DNA of 10,397 nt from Deltaproteobacteria bacterium (GTDB taxonomy: Bacteria; Myxococcota; Myxococcia; Myxococcales; 40CM-4-68-19): NCBI GenBank assembly GCA_005879095.1, contig VBLM01000189.1:1-10397 (forward strand), read 5' to 3'. A model generated the notes under the pieces. It did not search any database. It was not told the origin of the DNA and saw only the letters and a program-made list of their open reading frames with translations. Both the position numbers and the translations under genes were made by a program. The first letter of the stretch is position 1, and the number at the start of each line of letters is the position of its first letter. This document shows, piece by piece, positions 1 through 6,680 of this stretch.

Positions 1-867
1 AAGCCGGTGCGGACGCTCGCGCGCGAAATGCGCATCGATGCGGCCGCGGCCTCGCCGGACGGAAAACGGGTCGCCGCGATCGGGCCGGGCGGGCTGGCAC
101 TCATCGATCTTGAAAACGGGCGGACATCGCGGTCGATCCCCGCCGCGCGCGGAAAGGCGCTGCGGTTTCTCTCCGATGGCAACGTGCTGGTCAATCGTGG
201 GCCCGCCCTCGATCTGTACGGCGATTCGCTGCTGCAATCCTTTCCTGCGCCCGCCGGTGCGACGTTCGACGAGGTGCTCGAGGGCGGCGGCCTGATCGTC
301 GCGCGGCATTCACCGGCCGAGGTCGTCGGCGGCCTCGAGGATTCGGGTCTCGTGCGCATCGATCTCGCCTCGCGCGCGCCGTTGATCGCGTCCGATCTGA
401 AGCCGAGCGCGATCGCGTTGACCGCGGACGGCTCGACGCTCGCGGCGGGCGCGGCCGGCCAGATTCTACTGCTCGACCCGCGCACGCTCGCACGGCACGG
501 CGCGCTGGAGATGGAAGGCGCGGTCCCTGGTTCGCTCGCGTTCTCGCCGCGAGGCGACATGCTCGCGGCGGCCGGCGGAGATGCCGCCGTCCACCTCTAC
601 GCTGGCGGCGAGGAGGTGGCGCACCTGCCGATCGCCGGCGCGCTGGCAGTCACCAACCTGCGCTTCTCGGCCGATGGGTCCCGGCTGATGCTCTTCGTCG
701 AAAAGCCGTCCGATCTGCCTGTCGACGAGAGCGAGCCGGCCGAGCTGCGGACGCTGCGCGTCGGCGACCCTTCGCAGCTGCCGCCGCCCGAAGAGGCTTT
801 GCGCGCGGTCCTGGCGGAGCACGGCGTCGAGCTGCGCGACGGAGAGATCAGCGCCCTTCGGCGATAG
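1..867 (+). CDS. WD40-like beta-propeller protein (5' end outside window)
   Basis: The reading frame is open to the left edge (first full codon at position 1), so the true start lies upstream; the GTG at 7 is probably not the start. At least 288 residues are visible. Several blade-like segments have the pattern [A/F]-S-x-D/R-G-x-x-[LV]-A followed by a hydrophobic strand and a D/G turn: near residues 15-38 (ASPDGKRVAAIG), 137-160 (ALTADGSTLAAG), 178-203 (AFSPRGDMLAAAGGD) and 219-232 (RFSADGSRLML), counted from the GTG. This matches degenerate WD40/YVTN-type propeller repeats, which act as scaffolds and not as enzymes. The C-terminal ~40 residues are acidic and lack blade motifs. No signal peptide or membrane segment can be judged because the N-terminus is missing. 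The last 20 nt overlap the convergent SUKH gene. The propeller class is fairly sure; partner and role are unknown. Confidence 0.72.
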   Translation, partial: KPVRTLAREMRIDAAAASPDGKRVAAIGPGGLALIDLENGRTSRSIPAARGKALRFLSDGNVLVNRGPALDLYGDSLLQSFPAPAGATFDEVLEGGGLIVARHSPAEVVGGLEDSGLVRIDLASRAPLIASDLKPSAIALTADGSTLAAGAAGQILLLDPRTLARHGALEMEGAVPGSLAFSPRGDMLAAAGGDAAVHLYAGGEEVAHLPIAGALAVTNLRFSADGSRLMLFVEKPSDLPVDESEPAELRTLRVGDPSQLPPPEEALRAVLAEHGVELRDGEISALRR

Positions 868-1228
868 CTTTCACCAGCTCTTCGAGCGAGTCGCCGAGGC
901 TTTCGAACTCGTGCGCGCCGGCGGCCATGAAAGAAATTCTCCCGTATTTTCCGCGCTGTAGACGCGGGAGATAGCCGTACCCTTCGGCGCCGCCATCGGA
1001 GCCGAAGAGCAGGAGGCCCGGCGTCGCTCGCGTGACTTCCTGCTCGTCGGCCTCGCGCGCGATCTGTTCCGCGCTCCAGAGGACGAGCGGCCGCTTGCGC
1101 TGGCCCACCGTGCCGCGCGCCCCATCGTGCTTCTCGAGAAACGCGCGCACATCCGTCGGCAACGGCAGCCTGTCGAGCTGTTCGGCCGGTGCGCCCTCGG
1201 GCGCCAGCTGCATGTCGGTCAAGTCCAT
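848..1228 (-). CDS. SUKH-superfamily (SMI1/KNR4) protein
   Basis: This is a 126-aa soluble protein with the layout of the SMI1/KNR4 (SUKH) domain. An N-terminal LP-x-D-x-x-x-FL segment lies at about residues 21-31. The diagnostic strand-turn LLLFGSDGGAEGYGYLPRL lies at about 72-90, and a C-terminal helix (SLEELVKAIAEG) at about 114-125. In bacteria many SUKH proteins are immunity proteins of polymorphic or contact-dependent toxins, and others are housekeeping, so an immunity role here is inference only. No toxin is visible in the window; one could lie left of position 1. The ATG at 1228 has no clear Shine-Dalgarno, but a GATATA hexamer ends 9 nt before it; ATG codon 6 is an alternative start. 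The stop is inside the end of the convergent propeller gene (20-nt overlap). It is divergent from the ClpX-zinc-finger gene across a spacer holding two dyads. Confidence 0.75.
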   Translation of the reverse strand: MDLTDMQLAPEGAPAEQLDRLPLPTDVRAFLEKHDGARGTVGQRKRPLVLWSAEQIAREADEQEVTRATPGLLLFGSDGGAEGYGYLPRLQRGKYGRISFMAAGAHEFESLGDSLEELVKAIAEGR

Positions 1229-1237
1229 GCCCGCTGG

Positions 1238-1243
1238 TATATC
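1238..1243 (-). promoter_or_regulatory. Possible -10 hexamer for SUKH gene (leaderless-type spacing)
   Basis: On the minus strand GATATA ends 9 nt before the ATG at 1228. No convincing -35 is seen and the start lacks a Shine-Dalgarno. At this spacing transcription would begin at or next to the ATG. The same arrangement recurs before three other genes in the window. Confidence 0.3.
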
Positions 1244-1283
1244 GCGGCAGCATCGTCGTGTGCGCGTGCCAACGTCGCGGCCT

Positions 1284-1300
1284 GGTGAACGTTGTTCACC
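1284..1300. promoter_or_regulatory. Operator-like dyad 1 (GGTGAAC-N3-GTTCACC)
   Basis: This is a perfect inverted repeat with 7-bp arms and a 3-bp spacer (GTT), in the spacer between the divergent SUKH and ClpX-zinc-finger genes. The core GTGAAC-N3-GTTCAC is repeated at 1317-1331. A short-spacer dyad of this type is the usual shape of sites for dimeric TetR/AcrR-like or similar helix-turn-helix repressors. No such regulator is encoded in the window. Confidence 0.6.
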
Positions 1301-1316
1301 GGCGCCCTCGGAAGAA

Positions 1317-1331
1317 GTGAACGATGTTCAC
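1317..1331. promoter_or_regulatory. Operator-like dyad 2 (GTGAAC-N3-GTTCAC)
   Basis: This second copy of the dyad has 6-bp perfect arms and the spacer GAT. Its centre is 32 bp from that of dyad 1, about three helical turns, so two dimers would bind the same face of the DNA. It lies 48 nt upstream of the ATG at 1379 and just upstream of a TTGACG at 1342-1347. Confidence 0.6.
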
Positions 1332-1355
1332 CAAACCTCTCTTGACGCACCGCGT

Positions 1356-1371
1356 CCCGCCCCGGGGCGGG
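1356..1371. repeat. 16-bp perfect GC palindrome before the ClpX-zinc-finger gene
   Basis: CCCGCCCCGGGGCGGG is a perfect palindrome with no spacer, made only of G and C, ending 7 nt before the ATG at 1379. As RNA it could not form a hairpin without opening a central loop, giving about 6 bp. It may be a protein-binding site or may hinder initiation at the 1379 ATG, which has no other Shine-Dalgarno. It could also be chance in GC-rich DNA. Confidence 0.35.
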
Positions 1372-1378
1372 CTCGGGC

Positions 1379-1756
1379 ATGCGCCGCGGTCTCATGCTGT
1401 ACGCTGCTTCAGTGGCAACGTCGCATGGTCACCTCGCGGAGAACTTGTGCTGCTCGTTCTGCGGCAAGGGGCAACGTGAAGTGCGGAAGCTCATCAGGAG
1501 TTTCGGCGGGATGATCTGCGACGAGTGCGTCCGGTTGAGCAGGGATTTGGTCGGGACTCGACCGCCCAAGTTCACTCCAACCATTCCCCGCTCGCGCGAT
1601 TACGCGCTGCCTGCTTCGGGCGTCCGCTGCTCATTCTGCAATTTTCATGAAGATCAGGTCTGGAAGATGGTCGCTGGCCCGGACCTGGCGATCTGCGACG
1701 AATGCATCGGGCTTTGCGAAGAGATCATTGCTGAAGGGGAGCGTGCCCGCACTTGA
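1379..1756 (+). CDS. Stand-alone tandem ClpX-type C4 zinc-binding domain protein
   Basis: This 125-aa protein contains two copies of the zinc-binding domain normally found at the N-terminus of the ClpX unfoldase. Copy 1 has C25-x2-C28-x18-C47-x2-C50 (CSFCGK...ICDECV) and copy 2 has C84-x2-C87-x18-C106-x2-C109 (CSFCNF...ICDECI). Both keep the hydrophobic core and the CDEC signature. There is no Walker A, Walker B or other AAA+ part, so it is not ClpX (about 420 aa). In ClpX this domain dimerises and recruits adaptors and some substrates. A tandem copy could mimic a dimer and act as an adaptor or competitor, which is inference. The start is uncertain: ATG 1379, ATG 1394 or GTG 1412 would all precede the first cysteine, and none has a good Shine-Dalgarno. 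It is convergent with proC (25 nt apart). The upstream spacer carries two operator-like dyads, so it is probably regulated. Confidence 0.85.
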   Translation: MRRGLMLYAASVATSHGHLAENLCCSFCGKGQREVRKLIRSFGGMICDECVRLSRDLVGTRPPKFTPTIPRSRDYALPASGVRCSFCNFHEDQVWKMVAGPDLAICDECIGLCEEIIAEGERART

Positions 1757-1781
1757 TTGGGGAGAGATTCAAAACACTCCG

Positions 1782-2609
1782 CTAGAGCTTGCGCAGGAAT
1801 TCCTCGCCCAGCTCGCGTGAACGCCGGGTCGCGGCTTCGACAGCGTTCATCAGGACGTTGCGGAGGCCGCCCGCTTCCAGTGTGTGAAGGCCGGCGATGG
1901 CCGTCCCGCCGGGACTGGTGACGCCGTCTTTCAACATGCCCGGGTGCTGCCCGCTCTCGATCAGGAGCTTGGCGCTGCCGAGGACGGTCTGGGCCGCGAG
2001 TTGCATCGACGCCCGCCGCGAGAGGCCGACCTTCACGCCCGCGTCGGCAAGCGCCTCGATGATGAGGAACAGGTACGCCGGTCCGCTGCCGGACAAACCG
2101 GTGACGGCATCCAGTTGTGACTCTTCGAGGACAACGGTCAGCCCGACGCTGTCGAAGATCGTCTTCGCCGTCGCCAGGTCCGCCTCGGTCGCGTGCTCGC
2201 CCATCGCGATCGCCGTCGCACCTGCACCTACGGTCGCGGGCGTGTTCGGCATCGCGCGCACGATCCGCATCGGCGGGGGCAGCCGCCGCTCGATGGCCGC
2301 GATCGGCACGCCAGCCGCCACGCTGATGATCAGCTTCTCGCGCGAGACGTCAGGCGAGATGCTGCGCAGGACCTGGTCGAGGATCTGCGGCTTGACCGCG
2401 AGGACGACCACGTCGCTGTCGCGCGCGACTTCGGCATTGGTGCACCCGCGTACGCCGTAGGCCTGGACCAGCTCGCGGACCCGCTCCGGCCGCCGCGCGC
2501 TGACGAGAATCTGCTCTGGTTTCGCGGCCTTGGTATTGAGCAGACCCTTGAACAGCGCCTCGCCCATGTTCCCGGCGCCGATGAACCCGAGCTTTTTGTC
2601 GGTGACCAT
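1782..2609 (-). CDS. proC: Pyrroline-5-carboxylate reductase
   Basis: This 275-aa protein, normal for the family, catalyses the last step of proline synthesis in the cytoplasm: reduction of 1-pyrroline-5-carboxylate to L-proline with NAD(P)H. It has the N-terminal Rossmann motif GAGNMG at residues 11-16, with arginines after the second strand (ARR, 38-40) that favour NADP. VVLAVKPQ lies at 68-75, AMPNTPATVGAG at 119-130, the helical dimerisation domain begins with GLSGSGPAYLFL at 171-182, and the active-site loop DGVTSPGGTAIAGL at 228-241 is complete. All hallmark segments are present, so the gene looks intact. The ATG has no Shine-Dalgarno, but GATAAT ends 9 nt upstream. It is divergent from the gene at 2654 (44 nt apart). 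It is separated by about 2.6 kb from the P5C-forming and P5C-consuming oxidation genes further right, which run the opposite direction of the pathway. Confidence 0.95.
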   Translation of the reverse strand: MVTDKKLGFIGAGNMGEALFKGLLNTKAAKPEQILVSARRPERVRELVQAYGVRGCTNAEVARDSDVVVLAVKPQILDQVLRSISPDVSREKLIISVAAGVPIAAIERRLPPPMRIVRAMPNTPATVGAGATAIAMGEHATEADLATAKTIFDSVGLTVVLEESQLDAVTGLSGSGPAYLFLIIEALADAGVKVGLSRRASMQLAAQTVLGSAKLLIESGQHPGMLKDGVTSPGGTAIAGLHTLEAGGLRNVLMNAVEAATRRSRELGEEFLRKL

Positions 2610-2618
2610 GTCCGTCGG

Positions 2619-2624
2619 ATTATC
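2619..2624 (-). promoter_or_regulatory. Possible -10 hexamer for proC
   Basis: GATAAT on the minus strand (5 of 6 matches to TATAAT) ends 9 nt before the proC ATG. No clear -35 and no Shine-Dalgarno are present. The position implies a leaderless or nearly leaderless transcript. Confidence 0.4.
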
Positions 2625-2638
2625 ACGCCGGGCCGGTG

Positions 2639-2644
2639 TAGGAT
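2639..2644 (+). promoter_or_regulatory. Possible -10 hexamer (or weak SD) for gene at 2654
   Basis: TAGGAT lies 9 nt before the ATG at 2654, the same spacing as the hexamers before proC and the SUKH gene. The embedded AGGA could instead serve as a weak, rather distant Shine-Dalgarno, so the reading is ambiguous. Confidence 0.25.
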
Positions 2645-2653
2645 CATCCCACC

Positions 2654-3412
2654 ATGCACGCCCTGCTGCTGTTGATCGCGAGCACCCCGGTGCTGGTGGA
2701 TGCGGCCGGCAACCGCTTCGAGCTGGCCGCCGATGGCGCGTGGCCGGCGGGCGCCCTGATCGACGCGTCAGGCGGCGTGACGGGCGCGGTGCATCTGACG
2801 ACCATCCGCAGCGTCGGCGAAAGCCACGGCCTGCCGCGGCTCGACGTCTTCGACACGAACCGGGTCCGCCGCGTCATCGCCCGCCCGGACCTCGGACCGC
2901 ACGAGAGGCGGGTCCCCGGGCTCGTCTTTCTCGACGCCGAGGGCAAGCCGCGGCTGCGCCTACGAACCGGCTCGCTGGAGCTGCTCGATGCAGCCGGCAA
3001 GACGATCGGCCGCGCGAAAGCCAAAAACCTCGCGGTGATCGCCGGCGGGCGGACGCGCGCTTCGGCGGGCCGCGCCAGACGAAGCGCCGAGGTGGAGCTG
3101 CTGGAGGGCGAAGCCGCGCCGGCCGTGATGACGGTCGACGAGTTCGGCTGGACCCTCAACCTCGCCGGGCAATGGTCGCTGCACGACACGATGCATACCG
3201 TCACCGATCGGCCGAGCATTGGACCCCTGAGCGGGGCGGCGGTGCCGCAGAAGTCGGCCTATTCGTTCATCGACGCACAGGGCAAGGAGTGGCCGGCGCC
3301 GTCGCTGCGCTGGTCGGCGAAACCGATCGAGTTCGACGACGGCGGCCCCACCGGGATGAAGGTCGAGAAGCGCGACGGCCAGTCGACCGTCACGCTCCTC
3401 CACACGCGCTAG
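2654..3412 (+). CDS. Unrecognised, probably exported protein with DAxG turn motifs
   Basis: I do not recognise this 252-aa protein. The N-terminus (MHALLLLIASTPVLV) is a short hydrophobic stretch that could be a signal peptide or anchor, though it lacks the usual positive n-region. The body is rich in alternating beta-like strands. A motif, two or three hydrophobic residues then D-A-x-G, occurs five times: D16, D37, D94, D112 and D207 (DAAG, DASG, DAEG, DAAG, DAQG). This looks like repeated beta-hairpin turns, at irregular spacing. There is no cysteine and no catalytic signature that I can see. It is divergent from proC with only 44 bp between starts, and its TAG stop shares the palindrome CTAG with the stop of the convergent SPFH gene (4-nt overlap). 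The frame has a plausible composition over its full length, so I take it as a real gene. An envelope location is inference. Confidence 0.65.
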   Translation: MHALLLLIASTPVLVDAAGNRFELAADGAWPAGALIDASGGVTGAVHLTTIRSVGESHGLPRLDVFDTNRVRRVIARPDLGPHERRVPGLVFLDAEGKPRLRLRTGSLELLDAAGKTIGRAKAKNLAVIAGGRTRASAGRARRSAEVELLEGEAAPAVMTVDEFGWTLNLAGQWSLHDTMHTVTDRPSIGPLSGAAVPQKSAYSFIDAQGKEWPAPSLRWSAKPIEFDDGGPTGMKVEKRDGQSTVTLLHTR

Positions 3413-4407
3413 CCCTTGGCGCGGGCGGCGGCGGCCGCCGAGATCACCGACTCCTTCAGCACCGGCGGCGCCTTCTCGCCCATCGCTTCGCCGAGGGTCC
3501 CCAACGCGCCTAGCAGCGCGGTCGCCTCGTACGGGATGAAGACCTTGTTCGAGCCGCTGCTCATGTTCTGCAAGGCCTCGATGTATTTCAAGGCAAGGAT
3601 CTGCGGCGACACGCCGGCCTCGTTGATGGCCTTGAACTGCGTCGTCATCGCCTGCGCGGTTCCGTTGGCGCGGAGGATCTCCGACTGCCGATCGCCCTCG
3701 GCGCGCGCGATCTGCGCGTCGCGATCGCCTTCCGCCGAGAGCAGCTTCGAGGCCTTGTCGCCCTCGGCCTTCAGGATCGCCGCCTGCTTCTGGCCTTCCG
3801 CGGAAGTGACCTGCGCGCGCCGTTCGCGCTCGGCCTGCATCTGCAGCGCCATCGAATCCTGGATCGACTTGGGCGGATCGATCTCGCGGATCTCGACGCG
3901 CGTGACCTTCACGCCCCACTTCTCGCTGGCCTCGTCGAGCACCTCGCGCAGGCGCACGTTGACGTGATCTCTGCTGGTGAGTGACTCGTCCAGCGTGAGG
4001 CCGCCCATCAGATTTCGCAGGTTGGTGCGCGTGAGCTGATCGATCGCGTACCCGACGTCCTGGATCTCGTACTTGGCCCGCACCGGATCGATCACCTGGT
4101 AGTAGATGACCGAGCCCACGCCCATGCCGACGTTGTCGCGCGTGATGACCTGCTCGGAATCGAGGCCCAGCACCATCTCGCGCATGTCGACGAAGTTCTG
4201 CAGCGCGGGCTGCCCCTGCCGCCGCATCAGGAACGGGCTCGGCTTGTCGATGATCGGCAGCACGATGTTGAGCCCGCTCTGCAGCGTGCGGTGATAGCGG
4301 CCGAGGCGTTCGATGATCATCACGTGCGCCTGCGGGACCGTGCGCAGGGTCATGCGGAAGAAAGCAATGGCCACGATGGCCAGCACGCCGCCCAGGATGA
4401 GTTCCAT
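3409..4407 (-). CDS. SPFH/band-7 (stomatin/slipin-like) membrane protein
   Basis: This 332-aa protein has a short N-terminal membrane segment (residues 2-18). The SPFH domain begins with VPQAHVMIIERLGRYHRTL at 24-42 and runs to the segment WGVKVTRVEIREIDPP at 164-179, typical of the QmcA/paraslipin branch. An alpha-helical rod follows in which AEG recurs at exactly 11-residue spacing (203, 214, 225, 236, then ANG at 247), and after that a hydrophobic, Ala-rich tail. Such proteins oligomerise into membrane rings or microdomains and modulate membrane proteases or fluidity. The frame is open further upstream, but ATG 4407 is clearly the start: it begins at the membrane segment, has a strong Shine-Dalgarno, and overlaps the NfeD-like stop as TGATG. 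The stop overlaps that of the convergent gene at 2654-3412. Confidence 0.9.
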   Translation of the reverse strand: MELILGGVLAIVAIAFFRMTLRTVPQAHVMIIERLGRYHRTLQSGLNIVLPIIDKPSPFLMRRQGQPALQNFVDMREMVLGLDSEQVITRDNVGMGVGSVIYYQVIDPVRAKYEIQDVGYAIDQLTRTNLRNLMGGLTLDESLTSRDHVNVRLREVLDEASEKWGVKVTRVEIREIDPPKSIQDSMALQMQAERERRAQVTSAEGQKQAAILKAEGDKASKLLSAEGDRDAQIARAEGDRQSEILRANGTAQAMTTQFKAINEAGVSPQILALKYIEALQNMSSGSNKVFIPYEATALLGALGTLGEAMGEKAPPVLKESVISAAAAARAKG

Positions 4408-4844
4408 CAGTTGCTCCTTTCCAGAGGTACGACCAGAAGACAGAGTCCGTCGCGCTGTACGACTTGCGCGTCGGCGCCGGGCGCGAGCTCGCCCGCGAGC
4501 GAGCGCGCCTTCCAGTGCTCGCCGGTGAGCAATACGACGCCGTCCTCGTTCTCTTTCACCGACTGCAGGACGCGGACGCGCTTGCCGACGATGGCGTCGG
4601 CGTTGGTGGCGAGTCGCCGGACGCGGCGGCGCTGCAGGATTTTTGCGACGACCGGCAGCTCGGCGAGCAAGGCGATGGTGAAGACCACGAATTGCAGCGA
4701 GATGCCGCCGCCGAGCGCCGAGGTCAAGGCTGCCGGCACGCACGCGAGCGCGAGCGCGATCAAGACGACCGCGCCATGCAGCAGCTCGCCGCCCGCGAGG
4801 AGCAGCGAGGCGGCGATCCAGAGCTGCCACGCGCTGAGATGCAT
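4407..4844 (-). CDS. Short NfeD-like membrane protein
   Basis: This 145-aa protein has three hydrophobic segments at about residues 6-22, 24-44 and 50-68. They are followed by a basic stretch (QRRRVRR, 71-77) and a C-terminal OB-fold of the NfeD type at about 83-142. The OB-fold carries the characteristic G-x-V-x-x-x-GE-x-W-x-A pattern (GVVLLTGEHWKAR, 102-114). It is the short form without the ClpP-like protease domain found in long NfeD proteins. NfeD partners sit next to SPFH/slipin genes across bacteria and archaea and are thought to assist or anchor the SPFH oligomer. The direct TGATG overlap with the SPFH gene supports that pairing. The ATG at 4844 has no strong Shine-Dalgarno. The broken DUF1761 gene ends 55 nt upstream, so this gene could be the third or fourth of a longer transcript or have its own promoter (a TATCAT lies at 4866-4871). 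Confidence 0.85.
   Translation of the reverse strand: MHLSAWQLWIAASLLLAGGELLHGAVVLIALALACVPAALTSALGGGISLQFVVFTIALLAELPVVAKILQRRRVRRLATNADAIVGKRVRVLQSVKENEDGVVLLTGEHWKARSLAGELAPGADAQVVQRDGLCLLVVPLERSN
4414..4420 (-). promoter_or_regulatory. Shine-Dalgarno deciding the SPFH start
   Basis: AAAGGAG on the minus strand lies 6 nt before the ATG at 4407, inside the end of the NfeD-like gene. It fixes the SPFH start and, with the TGATG stop/start overlap, indicates translational coupling. Confidence 0.8.
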
Positions 4845-4899
4845 CGTCTGACCGATCCGTCGTCAATGATAGTCGCTAAGCCGCCTTCGGTGGCCGCGA

Positions 4900-5242
4900 C
4901 TAGTGCCAGAGGCCGAGCACGAGCCCGAAGAGCACGAACTGGACCACATGATAACCGGCATCGATGGCCCACAGAACCATGCTGCGCGCCGAGAAGAGGT
5001 AATTGATGCCGAAGCTGGTGGCGACGAGCCCGGCGCCGGCCAGTAGACCGCGGCCAACGGCGTAGCCAAGTGGCGGATTCGGCCCGATCCAGAGCGCGAA
5101 GACGAACGCCGCGACCAGCGCGAAGACGCGGCCCGGCCGCGCGCGTCCACATTTTCTTGAAGAGCGCATCGGAATACCACGGCCCGCCGACGAGGAAACT
5201 GCACAGCGCCGCAGCGATCACCGCGAGGATGTTGATGGACAT
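4900..5242 (-). pseudogene. DUF1761 membrane protein, frame broken
   Basis: Two overlapping frames together make one DUF1761 protein. The first part starts at ATG 5242 (MSINILAVIAAALCSFLVGG, then PWYSDALFKKMWTRAAG), with the first membrane helix and the family W-Y-S motif. The continuation, in the next frame, ends at the TAG at 4900 and contains RVFALVAAFVFALWIG, INYLFSARSMVLWAIDAGYH and a final FGLVLGLW, the typical family ending. The switch lies near 5131-5140 and corresponds to one extra base, or a loss of 3n+2. The joined product would be about 113 residues, shorter than the roughly 130 I recall for the family, and the missing part falls at the joint. This suggests a small deletion and not a single-base error. 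The site is a GC-rich inverted repeat. Function of the family is unknown (small integral membrane protein). It starts 15 nt after the DAO gene stop, as in an operon. Genuine decay or assembly error are both possible. Confidence 0.75.
5125..5147. repeat. GC-rich inverted repeat at the DUF1761 frame break
   Basis: GACGC (5125-5129) and GCGTC (5143-5147) are complementary arms, and GGCC/GGCC-type pairing is possible inside. The frame switch in the DUF1761 gene lies within this repeat. Such hairpins are common sites of deletion and of sequencing or assembly error. Confidence 0.5.
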
Positions 5243-5250
5243 GGCGACAC

Positions 5251-5256
5251 AATATA
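5251..5256 (-). promoter_or_regulatory. Possible -10 hexamer for DUF1761 gene
   Basis: TATATT on the minus strand ends 8 nt before ATG 5242, in a short AT-rich patch between the DAO-family stop and the DUF1761 start. It is a strong contrast to the surrounding GC-rich sequence. It may allow leaderless expression separate from the upstream dehydrogenase genes. No -35 is evident. Confidence 0.35.
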
Positions 5257-5257
5257 A

Positions 5258-6676
<1,419 letters not shown>

Positions 6677-6680
<4 letters not shown>

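Noticed and set aside
1342..1370. TTGACG at 1342 as the -35 of a promoter for the ClpX-zinc-finger gene
   Set aside because: At the proper spacing there is only GC palindrome sequence and no -10-like hexamer, so I do not call a promoter.
1032..1514. Plus-strand frame over the SUKH gene and divergent spacer
   Set aside because: Ser/Arg/Cys-rich shadow without domain features. It crosses the operator dyads and the start of the ClpX-zinc-finger gene.
1757..1781. Terminator between the ClpX-zinc-finger gene and proC
   Set aside because: The 25-nt gap shows no stem-loop or T-run.
2960..3919. Long minus-strand frame across the stop-stop junction
   Set aside because: It runs antisense to one gene and out of frame in the SPFH gene, and its repeats are only the frame-shifted image of the SPFH AEG repeats.
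4408..4866. N-terminal extension of the SPFH gene
   Set aside because: The extension is an Arg-rich shadow of the NfeD-like gene. The strong Shine-Dalgarno and membrane segment place the start at 4407.
4875..4895. GCCGCC-TTC-GGTGGC hairpin between DUF1761 and NfeD-like genes as a terminator
   Set aside because: On the minus strand, where it would have to act, the stem has an A-C mismatch and no T-run follows.
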